Source of the DNA: Pseudoglutamicibacter albus
GTDB taxonomy: Bacteria > Actinomycetota > Actinomycetes > Actinomycetales > Micrococcaceae
DNA: 64,000 nt
NCBI RefSeq assembly: GCF_022346425.1
Contig: NZ_JAKRCW010000004.1
Span: forward strand, 100,792-164,791
Direction: 5' to 3'
The first letter of the stretch is position 1, and each line of letters begins with the position of its first letter. Below the pieces are notes generated by a model. It did no database searches. It saw only the letters and a list, made by a program, of their open reading frames with translations, and was not told the DNA's origin. This document shows positions 1 through 8,258 of this stretch, in pieces. The translations under genes and the position numbers were made by a program.

Positions 1-1
1 T

Positions 2-268
2 GGCCGCCGCGCTGGTATTCCGGGGCCTTCCTCAGCTCCCGTTGCCCTGCTCAGCCGCGGCGCAGGCCCTGGCACAAGCGCCTGTTCCGGCGCTGCCTCT
101 ACCAGCGACGCGGACTCCAGTTCCCGACGCGCCAGCGACACGGACTCCGGTTCCGGCGGCAGTGTTCTGGATGCGCCGATGTTCCTGGTGCATGCGAACG
201 GCGCGAGCGTTCCGACCGCGCGGAAGATCCTCAACCAGATGATCGCCCGGACGCTTCCAAACGACTAA
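2..268 (+). CDS. C-terminal fragment of unknown protein, cut by window edge
   Basis: An open frame runs from the first bases of the window to a TAA at 266-268, so only the last 88 codons are visible and the start lies outside. The visible part opens with a Ser/Asp/Gly/Ala-rich low-complexity stretch and ends in a more ordered tail reading MFLVHANGASVPTARKILNQ followed by about ten more residues. I do not recognise the family. The Ser/Asp-rich part could be a linker in a secreted or cell-wall protein, but that is inference. The frame is the only one with sensible composition up to the next gene. Confidence 0.45.
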   Translation, partial: GRRAGIPGPSSAPVALLSRGAGPGTSACSGAASTSDADSSSRRASDTDSGSGGSVLDAPMFLVHANGASVPTARKILNQMIARTLPND

Positions 269-346
269 CGGAAACTTCCGGAGAATTAAAGGTGGCATAA
301 CTTTTTGCCCGGCACCGGCGTCGAAAGTTTTTCTAAACTGGTGCCC

Positions 347-1531
347 GTGAGTACCTCATCGTCTTCGCCTGCCCGCCCCTCCCCCACCCAAAACCCCAAC
401 GATAACTCTCCAGCCCAGCGCCCGGATTCCCAACGACCGGAGCCAACACCCGCACAGATCCGCCGTTGGCGCCGCTATTTGGCTGATGAGTTGACGGAGG
501 GCGCGATCTATGAGGCGCTCGCCGCGAAAGTGAAGTCCCCGGAGGATGCCCGCATTCTGAAGGGGCTCGCCGCAGCTGAGGAGCGTCACGCTGATCATTG
601 GCGTGAGCTTTTAGGTGAGCACGCTAAGCCGTCGCGGCCTTCGGTCCAGCGGTCGCTTCTGCGTTTTTTGGCTACGCATTTCGGTTCGATTTTCGTTTTG
701 GCGTTGGTCCAGCGTGCCGAGGGCAATAACCCGTATGCGAAGGATTCGGATGTTCCAGACAAGATGGCCGCGGACGAGTTGGTGCATGAGGAGGTTGTGC
801 GCGGGCTCGCCACAGAGGGCCGGATGCGGCTTTCGGGTAATTTCCGTGCCGCGGTGTTCGGTGCTAACGATGGTTTGGTGTCTAACTTCGCGCTCGTGTT
901 AGGTATCGGCGCGACCGGTGTTGCGCCGTCGATCGTGATGTTTACGGGTATCGCGGGCCTGCTCGCGGGCGCGTTGTCGATGGGTGCTGGCGAGTTCGTT
1001 TCGATTCGTTCCCAGCGGGAACTTTTGGATGCCTCCCGGCCAACGCACGCAACCTTGCATGCCGCCCCACACCTAGATATTGACGAGAACGAGCTTGTGC
1101 TGGTGTATCTGGCACGAGGAATGTCCCAGGCCGCTGCTGAGCATCGCGCCGCTGAACGCATGGGCCGCTTCGATTGCGACTGCGACCCGTCTACGTCTCT
1201 GCCGTTGCCGCATGAGGAGCGTTCCCTGCCAGGTGATGAGGAGCTCGACGGGCACGGCAGCGCGTGGGGTGCGGCGACATCGTCCTTCGTGATGTTTTCG
1301 ATCGGTGCGATCATCCCGATCCTCCCTTACATCTTCGGTATATCCGGCCTCGGCGCCGTGCTCGTGGCTACCGTGCTTGTCAGCGCTGCTCTGCTCATCA
1401 CGGGGGGCTTTGTGGGGCTGATCTCCGGTTCTCCCCCGGTATCGCGTGGGTTCCGGCAACTGTTCATCGGCCTGGGCGCCGCAGCTGTGACCTACGGGCT
1501 GGGTCTGGCTTTCGGCACCGTCGCCTTATAG
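347..1531 (+). CDS. Ferritin-like/VIT1 (CCC1) family metal transporter
   Basis: About 394 residues. The N-terminal third (about 45-160) is a rubrerythrin-like four-helix region with metal-ligand-type Glu and His residues (LADELTEGAIYEAL, then AAEERHADHW). It is followed by the VIT1/CCC1 membrane domain (FGANDGLVSNFALVLGIGA, then a helix ending GALSMGAGEFVSIRSQ) and, after a soluble hinge, three C-terminal membrane helices. This is the architecture of MbfA, a membrane-bound ferritin that exports iron under iron or peroxide stress. Export of Fe or Mn is inferred from the family. The start is uncertain: GTG at 347 gives MSTSSSS, GTG at 341 and TTG at 305 are in frame, and only TTG 305 has a weak upstream AGGTGG. 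Confidence 0.85.
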   Translation: MSTSSSSPARPSPTQNPNDNSPAQRPDSQRPEPTPAQIRRWRRYLADELTEGAIYEALAAKVKSPEDARILKGLAAAEERHADHWRELLGEHAKPSRPSVQRSLLRFLATHFGSIFVLALVQRAEGNNPYAKDSDVPDKMAADELVHEEVVRGLATEGRMRLSGNFRAAVFGANDGLVSNFALVLGIGATGVAPSIVMFTGIAGLLAGALSMGAGEFVSIRSQRELLDASRPTHATLHAAPHLDIDENELVLVYLARGMSQAAAEHRAAERMGRFDCDCDPSTSLPLPHEERSLPGDEELDGHGSAWGAATSSFVMFSIGAIIPILPYIFGISGLGAVLVATVLVSAALLITGGFVGLISGSPPVSRGFRQLFIGLGAAAVTYGLGLAFGTVAL

Positions 1532-1597
1532 AACCCGCCACACGCGGTGCAGAACCCCTCGGCATGACGTCCCCGATTTCATGACACCTGCCTCAGG

Positions 1598-4500
1598 ATG
1601 AGAAACTATGCGGTGATGAGTTCTGCGAAGTTTCCTTTGGTTGATGCCCGTGAGGTCCTGAAGAAGGTCGGTGGTGGCTCTTTTACCCGCGGGAAAATGC
1701 TGGTTGATGCGGGTAAGTTGTCTGAGCTTTCGTGGGATTCGGATGCGTTGGTGCTGACTGGCACAGTGGTCGATGACGATGTTGAGGCTCGCGCGCATGT
1801 CACGTTGGTTGCGGATCAGTCTGGGTTCTTGATTGGTGAGATGACCTGCAGCGCGGACGAGGAGCCGGGTTGTAAGCATGCTGCCGCTGTGTTGATCGAT
1901 TCGAATGCCCGCCATATGAAGGCGAAGGATGAGCGGGAGGCGGAGGAGGCTCTGCAGCCTGTTGACGCCGAGTGGGAGCAGGCTCTGTACCGGATTGTGG
2001 AGAGCGGGCGTGCTGGCCGTGACGGTCAGAAACCTGAGGATATTCAGCCGCTGGGTTTGCAGTTTGAGTTGCGTGATTCCCGGGATGCCTCGAGGCGCCA
2101 GTATGGCGCGGGGCAGAACCCGAAGGCTGTGGGTGCGCGTGGTGTGCGTAGCCGGTTCACGTTGGCGATCCGCCCTGTGATCCGTAACCCGCAGGGCCGT
2201 TGGATTCGTTCTGCTTTGCGGTGGAACACGATTTCTTTCAAGACCTATGGTTTGCCGTTGGATCCGGAGCAGCACCGGTGGTTCTGTCAGTTGGTTCCTC
2301 TGTATAGGGCTAATGGGGAGCTGTATTTCGGCGAGGATAACGACTGGCTCATTTTCGATGATTTCGCCTCCGGCTTGGTGTTTTCCTTGCTTGAGGAGGC
2401 TCACGAGCTGGGGATCGAACTCGTGGGTTCCAGTGAAATCTCCGGTATCGAGCTGGTTGATGCCGGCCGCGTGTATTTCGATGCGCAGCGCAGCGATGAG
2501 GGTCTCGAGCTAACTCCGACGATGGACATCGGCTCCCGTACTATCGCGCTAGGTGAGGACGTCGTGGCGGGCAGTGTGGGTCGGCATGGTGTGTGGGCGT
2601 TGGCTGAGGATGGCCACACCATAGAGATCGCCCCGGTGGAGCACACGTTGGAGCCGGAGACTCGTTTCTTGGTGCGCCGCCCGTCGACCATCACGGTCCC
2701 CGCTGGTGAACAGCGGCAGTTCTTCTCGGGCCTGTATCAGCGTTTGGGTCGCCGCGTTTCTTTTGTGTCCCGTGATGGTTCGGTTTCGTTGCCGCAGATC
2801 ACTCCCCCGTCGTTGGTTGTTGTTGCGACGTATCAACCGGACGATGTGGTGGTCGTCGATTCGGAGATCGATTACGGTGCCGCTGGACTCGATGATTACG
2901 CCCGCGATGTGCAGGCTGAGGGGCAGTTGCGTTCCGCGGCGCTGAAGGTTTTGGTCAATCACGGCTGGGATGAGCTCGAGCCCCATCGCAGTAACGGCGG
3001 CCTGGTTTCGCATACGCTCGAGGGGCTTGCCACCGTAGACTTCGTCCGCCGCGGCCTGCCTGCTTTGGAACGGACCCCGCACGTGCGGGTGCTCGATGTG
3101 GGTAGGCGTCCTGTCTATAAGGAACTTACCGAGGCCCCCGAGCTCACGGTGACCACGGTTGAGTCGGATAAGAACGACTGGTTTGATCTAGGTTTGATGA
3201 TCACGGTGGGTGACCGCCGGATCCCTTATGCCGATATTCTGCGGGCGCTCTCCGCCGGGCAGAAGCGCATGCTGATGTCGGATAAGACCTACGTCTCGCT
3301 TGATCAGCCGCTCTTCCACCAGCTTCGCAGCCTCATCGAGGAAGCGAACATGCTGAAAGAGAACCCGAAAGACCCGTTGCGGATCACCCGCTATCAAGTG
3401 AACCTGTGGGACGAGCTGGCCGGTTTAGCGACTGAGGTGTCCGGCCCGGATTCCTGGTATGCGGCCATCTCCGGTCTAGCGACGGGTTCGGAGAAAGCGA
3501 GTGAAACCCCGGTCCCTGACACTGTCGATGCCACGTTGCGCCCGTATCAGGTGGATGGTTTCCGTTGGCTCGCTTCGCTGTGGCGGCAGGGTCTCGGCGG
3601 GATCCTGGCTGATGACATGGGCCTGGGTAAAACACTGCAGATCATCACCTTGTTAGTCCACATGCGCGAAGCATGGACGCGCGAGGAGCAGAGCGCACCC
3701 GACCTGCCTGCCGCATCGGACGCTGCAGACACAGCCTCAGCCGCCGCATCGGATGCTAGCGCGCACACCGCCTTGATGGGCGGCGCCGGCCCGGTTTTGG
3801 TGGTCGCGCCGACCTCGGTGGTTCCTAACTGGCTGGCTGAGTTGCGCCGGTTCGCCCCGGGCGTGAGGGTTGCCGGGGTGCGGGATACGCAGGCGAAAGC
3901 GGCTCAGTCGCTGGCTGAGGTCGCCGCGCACAACGATGTGGTGGTGACCTCCTATACGCTGTTCCGTCTGGATTCGGATGTTTATCACGACGTGGAATGG
4001 GCGGCGCTGATCCTGGATGAGGCGCAGTTCGTGAAGAATAAATCCACGAAGGCACACCAGACGGCGCGTGAGTTGAAGGCTCGTGTGAAGTTCGCGATCA
4101 CGGGTACTCCGCTTGAGAACAACCTTATGGAGTTGTGGGCGCTGCTGGCGATCACTTCCCCTGGGTTGTTCCCGTCCTCGAGTAAGTTCGCTGAAGTGTT
4201 TGGCCGTCCCATCGAACGGATGGGTGCTGTTGAGCCGTTGGAGCGGTTGCGCCGCAGGGTGCGTCCGTTCATGCTGCGGCGCACCAAGACTGAAGTGATG
4301 ACGGACCTGCCGAGCAAGCAAGAGCAGGTTCTGGCGATCGACCTTTCGGATGAGCACCGCCGGATCTATGACACGCGGCTGCAGCGTGAGCGGCAGAAGG
4401 TTCTGCATCTGGTGGAGGACATCAACCGGAACCGTTTCACGATCTTCACCTCGCTCACCACGTTGCGCCTCATGGCGTTGGATCCCGCGTTGGTGGATGA

Positions 4501-5029
4501 GGAAGAGTTCGCCGATGTCGGTTCAGCCAAGCTGGATACTCTGTTGGACTACCTGAACTCGCTCCTGGCTGAAGGCCACCGTGCGCTGGTGTTCTCCCAG
4601 TTCACGTCCTTCCTCAAACGCGCTGGTGCCCGACTCGATGAGGCGGGGATCGACTACGCATACCTGGATGGCGCTACCCGCAACCGTGAAGAGGCAATCC
4701 AAGAGTTCAAGGACGGCGAGGCCCCGGTGTTCTTGATCTCGCTCAAGGCCGGCGGTTTCGGGCTGAACCTCACGGAGGCTGACTACATCTTCCTCATGGA
4801 TCCGTGGTGGAACCCGGCCGCGGAGGCTCAGGCGGTGGACCGTGCCCACCGCATCGGACAGACCCGCAACGTCATGGTGTACCGCATGGTCTCTGCTGGA
4901 ACCATCGAAGAGAAGGTCGTGGCTCTGCAGGATGCCAAACGCGAGCTCATCACATCCGTCATGGACGGCGGCGACGGATTCGGTTCCGCGCTCAGCGCGG
5001 ACGACATCCGCGAACTGCTCGCCGAATAG
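1598..5029 (+). CDS. SNF2-family DEAD/DEAQ-box ATPase with N-terminal SWIM-like zinc finger
   Basis: 1143 residues. The N-terminal region has a SWIM-type motif, but only three of the four usual ligands are present (Cys84, Cys92, His94; the first Cys position is Met82). A long central region of the bacterial SNF2 N-terminal type follows. The ATPase core starts near residue 645 with DDMGLGKT (Walker A), LILDEAQ (motif II, DEAQ), ITGTPLENN (motif III), LDGATRNREEA, and the C-terminal motif WWNPAAEAQAVDRAHRIGQ. It is expected to be a DNA-dependent ATPase that remodels nucleoprotein, acting in repair or transcription recycling; the precise role is unknown. ATG 1598 gives the longest form; GTG 1613 or ATG 1616 (MSSAKF) is equally possible because the AGGATGAG at 1595 suits the later starts. 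Confidence 0.92.
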   Translation: MRNYAVMSSAKFPLVDAREVLKKVGGGSFTRGKMLVDAGKLSELSWDSDALVLTGTVVDDDVEARAHVTLVADQSGFLIGEMTCSADEEPGCKHAAAVLIDSNARHMKAKDEREAEEALQPVDAEWEQALYRIVESGRAGRDGQKPEDIQPLGLQFELRDSRDASRRQYGAGQNPKAVGARGVRSRFTLAIRPVIRNPQGRWIRSALRWNTISFKTYGLPLDPEQHRWFCQLVPLYRANGELYFGEDNDWLIFDDFASGLVFSLLEEAHELGIELVGSSEISGIELVDAGRVYFDAQRSDEGLELTPTMDIGSRTIALGEDVVAGSVGRHGVWALAEDGHTIEIAPVEHTLEPETRFLVRRPSTITVPAGEQRQFFSGLYQRLGRRVSFVSRDGSVSLPQITPPSLVVVATYQPDDVVVVDSEIDYGAAGLDDYARDVQAEGQLRSAALKVLVNHGWDELEPHRSNGGLVSHTLEGLATVDFVRRGLPALERTPHVRVLDVGRRPVYKELTEAPELTVTTVESDKNDWFDLGLMITVGDRRIPYADILRALSAGQKRMLMSDKTYVSLDQPLFHQLRSLIEEANMLKENPKDPLRITRYQVNLWDELAGLATEVSGPDSWYAAISGLATGSEKASETPVPDTVDATLRPYQVDGFRWLASLWRQGLGGILADDMGLGKTLQIITLLVHMREAWTREEQSAPDLPAASDAADTASAAASDASAHTALMGGAGPVLVVAPTSVVPNWLAELRRFAPGVRVAGVRDTQAKAAQSLAEVAAHNDVVVTSYTLFRLDSDVYHDVEWAALILDEAQFVKNKSTKAHQTARELKARVKFAITGTPLENNLMELWALLAITSPGLFPSSSKFAEVFGRPIERMGAVEPLERLRRRVRPFMLRRTKTEVMTDLPSKQEQVLAIDLSDEHRRIYDTRLQRERQKVLHLVEDINRNRFTIFTSLTTLRLMALDPALVDEEEFADVGSAKLDTLLDYLNSLLAEGHRALVFSQFTSFLKRAGARLDEAGIDYAYLDGATRNREEAIQEFKDGEAPVFLISLKAGGFGLNLTEADYIFLMDPWWNPAAEAQAVDRAHRIGQTRNVMVYRMVSAGTIEEKVVALQDAKRELITSVMDGGDGFGSALSADDIRELLAE

Positions 5030-5043
5030 GCCCCACCTCGCGC

Positions 5044-5898
5044 TTAGCTTTCCGTGATTCCGGCGCTGTTGTTGCCGCTGCCGCTGTTGTGGCTAACACT
5101 GTGGGTGTCGCGTGGTTTCAGGAACCGGCAGGGCCGTACGGGGCTGATGCGTGTGCGGCCGGCGGCTTCGAACACTTCGAGTGAGGTCCGGTAGACCGAG
5201 CTCAACAGCCGCGCGTCACAGACTTCCGCCGTGGCTCCGGCGGCGCGGACCCTGCCTTGGTCGAGCACGATGAGGTCATCTGCGTAGGATGCGGCGGCGT
5301 CGAGGTCGTGGATCACCACCACAACTGCGGAACCTTGGGCGGCGAACTCTTGAGTCAGTGCCAGGGTGTGTTCGGCGTAGGCGACGTCCATCGCAGCGGT
5401 GGGTTCATCGAGCAAGAGGACCCGGCCCGCGCACATCGGGAAAGCCTGGGCGATGACCCGCGCAAACGCGGTTCGTTGGCGCTCCCCGCCCGAAAGGGTC
5501 GTGATTTCACGATCGAGCAGGTGGCTGAGCCCAGTCAGCTCGATCGCTTGCTCAACGGCTGTGCTGTTGGCTGGGTTGGTTCCCCACGGGGTGCGCCCCA
5601 TCTCCACTATTTCCCGGATCGTGTAAGGGAAGGCGACATCCGAGTTCTGGTTCATGACGGCACGCTGTTGGGCTAGTTCCAGGTGCGGGATCGTGTGTAT
5701 GTCTACCCCATTGACCCGAACTACCCCTCGGCGTGGGTGGGTGAAGCCGGCGAGCGCGGCCAGCAGTGTCGATTTCCCTGCTCCGTTCGGGCCGATGATC
5801 CCGGTCACGGCTCCTTGCCGCACAGACACTGTTACGGAGTCGAGCAGCGTTGCGCCGTTGATGGTGATGTTCAGGTCTTCGGCTTCGAGCGCGTTCAT
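5044..5898 (-). CDS. hmuV: Heme ABC transporter ATP-binding protein HmuV
   Basis: 284 residues, typical for the FecE/HmuV family. Visible are Walker A GPNGAGKST (about residues 36-44), the signature LSGGERQR, Walker B VLLLDEPTAAMD and the switch-histidine segment VVVIHDLD. It powers heme (or siderophore) uptake by driving the HmuU permease. It overlaps hmuU by 4 bp, so it is the last gene of an hmuTUV operon and probably translationally coupled. Heme rather than siderophore as substrate is inferred from the neighbouring HtaA protein and heme oxygenase. Confidence 0.93.
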   Translation of the reverse strand: MNALEAEDLNITINGATLLDSVTVSVRQGAVTGIIGPNGAGKSTLLAALAGFTHPRRGVVRVNGVDIHTIPHLELAQQRAVMNQNSDVAFPYTIREIVEMGRTPWGTNPANSTAVEQAIELTGLSHLLDREITTLSGGERQRTAFARVIAQAFPMCAGRVLLLDEPTAAMDVAYAEHTLALTQEFAAQGSAVVVVIHDLDAAASYADDLIVLDQGRVRAAGATAEVCDARLLSSVYRTSLEVFEAAGRTRISPVRPCRFLKPRDTHSVSHNSGSGNNSAGITES

Positions 5899-6956
5899 GA
5901 CCTGATGCCTCCTTTTTTGAGGGTTCCGCGCAGCAAGACGATGAAGACGGGTCCGCCTACGAGTGCGGTGAAGACGCCGACGGGGATGTCGCTGAGCGGG
6001 ATCAGTGTGCGGGCCGCGGTGTCGGCGAGTCCAAGCAGGGTTGCCCCACCCAGGAGGGATAGCGGGACGAGGTATTTATGGGAGGGCCCCACTATGAGCC
6101 GTAGAGCGTGGGGGACGACGAGCCCCACGAATCCGATCATCCCGGAGAACGCGACCGCGGTTCCGGTCAGGATGCAGACGAGGATCACGCTGATGAACCG
6201 TAGCCGTTCGACGTTGATTCCGGTTCCGTGGGCGGCGGCGTCCCCGAGTGCCAGAACGTCGAGCCTGTTCCTATAGAGCCAGATGCATAGGGCTGTCACG
6301 GCGAGCACGGCGAGGCACACGCCTACTTGCTCCCAGCGGGCCGCGGCGAGGGATCCCATTTGCCAGAAGATGATTTCTTCGCGCGAGCTTGTGTCCCCCA
6401 GGTACACCAGGAAGCTGGTGAGTGCCCCGCCGATTGCGTTGATCGCGATACCGGTCAACACGAGCGTGAGTACCAGGACCTTACCCGAGCCTTTGGCGAG
6501 CATCCACACGCATGCGGTGGCGATCATCGCGCCGATGAATGCGCTGACTGGCAGGACCCAGGAGCCAGTCGATGTGTATCCGAAGACGATGGCGAGGCAC
6601 GCGCCGACGCTCGCGCCGGCGCTGACGCCTACAACGCTTGGTTCAGCTAGCGGGTTGGCGAAGATGCCTTGCATCACGGTGCCGGCTAACGCGAGGCTCG
6701 CCCCGATGACCGCTGCGAGCAGGGCTCTCGGGAACCGGATCGTCCACAGCGCGGCGTCGGTCGGGTTGTCGGTGGGTTCGGCCCCATCGAACGCGACTCT
6801 CTTGATTGAACTGAGGACTTCTATGGGTGTTGTCGCGTACTGGCCAGCCGCGGACGAGATCAGCAGAACACACACCACGGCAATGGTCAGTACGATGCCG
6901 GTGAGCCAAGCCGCGCGTGCCCTCGCGCTACGGTTGCTCGCCACGGTCTGGGTCAT
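5895..6956 (-). CDS. hmuU: Heme ABC transporter permease HmuU (FecCD family)
   Basis: 353 residues with about nine to ten hydrophobic helices and FecCD/BtuC-family landmarks: RFPRALLAAVIGASLALAG near residue 75, FANPLAEPSVVGVSAGASVG, and near the end GMIGFVGLVVPHALRLIVG, then VGVFTALVGGPVFIVLL. It forms the membrane channel for heme delivered by HmuT. It overlaps hmuT by 4 bp upstream and hmuV by 4 bp downstream, a tight operon. ATG start. Confidence 0.93.
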   Translation of the reverse strand: MTQTVASNRSARARAAWLTGIVLTIAVVCVLLISSAAGQYATTPIEVLSSIKRVAFDGAEPTDNPTDAALWTIRFPRALLAAVIGASLALAGTVMQGIFANPLAEPSVVGVSAGASVGACLAIVFGYTSTGSWVLPVSAFIGAMIATACVWMLAKGSGKVLVLTLVLTGIAINAIGGALTSFLVYLGDTSSREEIIFWQMGSLAAARWEQVGVCLAVLAVTALCIWLYRNRLDVLALGDAAAHGTGINVERLRFISVILVCILTGTAVAFSGMIGFVGLVVPHALRLIVGPSHKYLVPLSLLGGATLLGLADTAARTLIPLSDIPVGVFTALVGGPVFIVLLRGTLKKGGIRS

Positions 6957-8104
6957 TTCTTGGCTTGTCCGTCCTGATATACGGCTTCTGCGAGCGCTTT
7001 AAGGTTCTCGTGTGTGCGTGGCCCGAAAGATAAAAGCTGGCCATCAGCCGCAGTGATGATGCGTTTATTCTTGCCCGCCACTGTTGCGGCCATACCTGGG
7101 CGCTTGAGGAAACCATCCATTCCACCTGCGGATTCGATCCCGCGTTTCATCGCGAAGACAATCTCCGGGTTGAGGTTCAAAAGCGCTTCCGCGTTAGCGG
7201 GTTTCACGCCTTCGATGTTGTTCTCCCGTGCCGTATCTTGCAGGCCGAGCGCCTCAACGATGTCGGAAGCGCCATGTTCGTTGCCGAGGATGAAGAACAC
7301 TCCCCCAGTTCCGCGCACATACAGCACGGCGGCGCGCGGTGCCCGCGGGGTCTTAGACCGCAGTTCTTTGACGTATTCGGCCGCTTCATCGAGGTTCTTC
7401 TTGGTTTCTTTGGCGAGTTTTTCTGCTGCTTCTGGCACGCCGAACACTTTTCCTACCGCGCGGATTCCGTCCGGGATCCCCTCGATGCTGGTGGCTGGTT
7501 CGAGCCTCACCACTGTGATTCCCGCGTTTTCCAGTTGGCGGTAGGACTCGGCCCCACCGATGTTTTCGGTGGTGATGATGAGGTCCGGTTTGAGGTTCAG
7601 GATCGCCTCAACGTTGGTGTCGTGACCGTCTTTGGTGACAACGGGGAGGTCTTTGAGTAGCGCGCTCGTATCGGAGTTTGAGCGCCCGATCAGCCGGTCG
7701 TGCAAACCCAGCCCGACCATCGTGTCTGTCAGGGTTCCGTTGAGATCCAACGCAAGCACTTTCTTGGCTGATGTGACCGTGATTTCCTTACCGTGCGCAT
7801 CGGTCACTGTGGTGGGTAGCGCCGGTTTCACTCCGGATAGAACCGGTTTCATATCCGGGATGTCGCGTGCCTCGGCAGGGCCAGTGAGTTTCAGTGCATC
7901 CGCCGCGTTTGCGCTGCTATCTTTACCGCTGGATTCACCTGAGCTGGACGCCGTTGCTGTTGCGTGCGGGCTCGGCGATTCGGCTGTGGACGGCGCTGAC
8001 GTGCACCCTGCGAGCAAGCTGATAAGTGTTAGCCCCGTTGCCCCGAACAAGGCCACACGGGTGGTGCGGGAAGGTGTCTTCTCGAAGGGCGAGCTGTGAG
8101 TCAT
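6953..8104 (-). CDS. hmuT: Heme-binding lipoprotein HmuT (periplasmic-binding-protein-like)
   Basis: 383 residues. The N-terminus has a basic segment, a hydrophobic core and the lipobox LLAGC (Cys34), followed by a Ser/Ala-rich linker, so it should be a membrane-anchored lipoprotein. The body is a class III binding protein of the helical-backbone type (LALDLNGTLTDTMVGLGLHD, PDLIITTEN, EIVFAMKRG). HmuT binds heme with conserved Tyr/His residues and passes it to HmuU. It is first in the hmuTUV operon. The 70 bp upstream hold the promoter region; I saw no clear DtxR box there, in contrast to htaA and hmuO. Confidence 0.9.
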   Translation of the reverse strand: MTHSSPFEKTPSRTTRVALFGATGLTLISLLAGCTSAPSTAESPSPHATATASSSGESSGKDSSANAADALKLTGPAEARDIPDMKPVLSGVKPALPTTVTDAHGKEITVTSAKKVLALDLNGTLTDTMVGLGLHDRLIGRSNSDTSALLKDLPVVTKDGHDTNVEAILNLKPDLIITTENIGGAESYRQLENAGITVVRLEPATSIEGIPDGIRAVGKVFGVPEAAEKLAKETKKNLDEAAEYVKELRSKTPRAPRAAVLYVRGTGGVFFILGNEHGASDIVEALGLQDTARENNIEGVKPANAEALLNLNPEIVFAMKRGIESAGGMDGFLKRPGMAATVAGKNKRIITAADGQLLSFGPRTHENLKALAEAVYQDGQAKK

Positions 8105-8173
8105 GATCCCATCGCTTTACATTGTCACGACGTTAAGAGCACGTCGGAGTGAGGACGTTAGAAATGAAGGAGG

Positions 8174-8214
8174 GCGTGTGGTTGTAGCCCGTTGGAGGAG
8201 CTACAACCACACGC
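8174..8214 (-). terminator. Perfect 15-bp inverted repeat after htaA
   Basis: Arms 8174-8188 and 8200-8214 are perfectly complementary (GCGTGTGGTTGTAGC and its complement) with an 11-nt loop. It lies between the end of htaA and the start of hmuT, both on the minus strand, and on that strand is followed by a pyrimidine-rich run. It most likely ends htaA transcription and separates it from hmuTUV. Confidence 0.75.
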
Positions 8215-8258
8215 GGTTTCCGCTGCATGAGTGGGCAGAATTACGCCAGGAGGCGTGA

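Noticed and set aside
8174..8214. Long inverted repeat as a recombination or attachment site
   Set aside because: No integrase or mobile gene is nearby, and its place between two same-strand genes fits a terminator.
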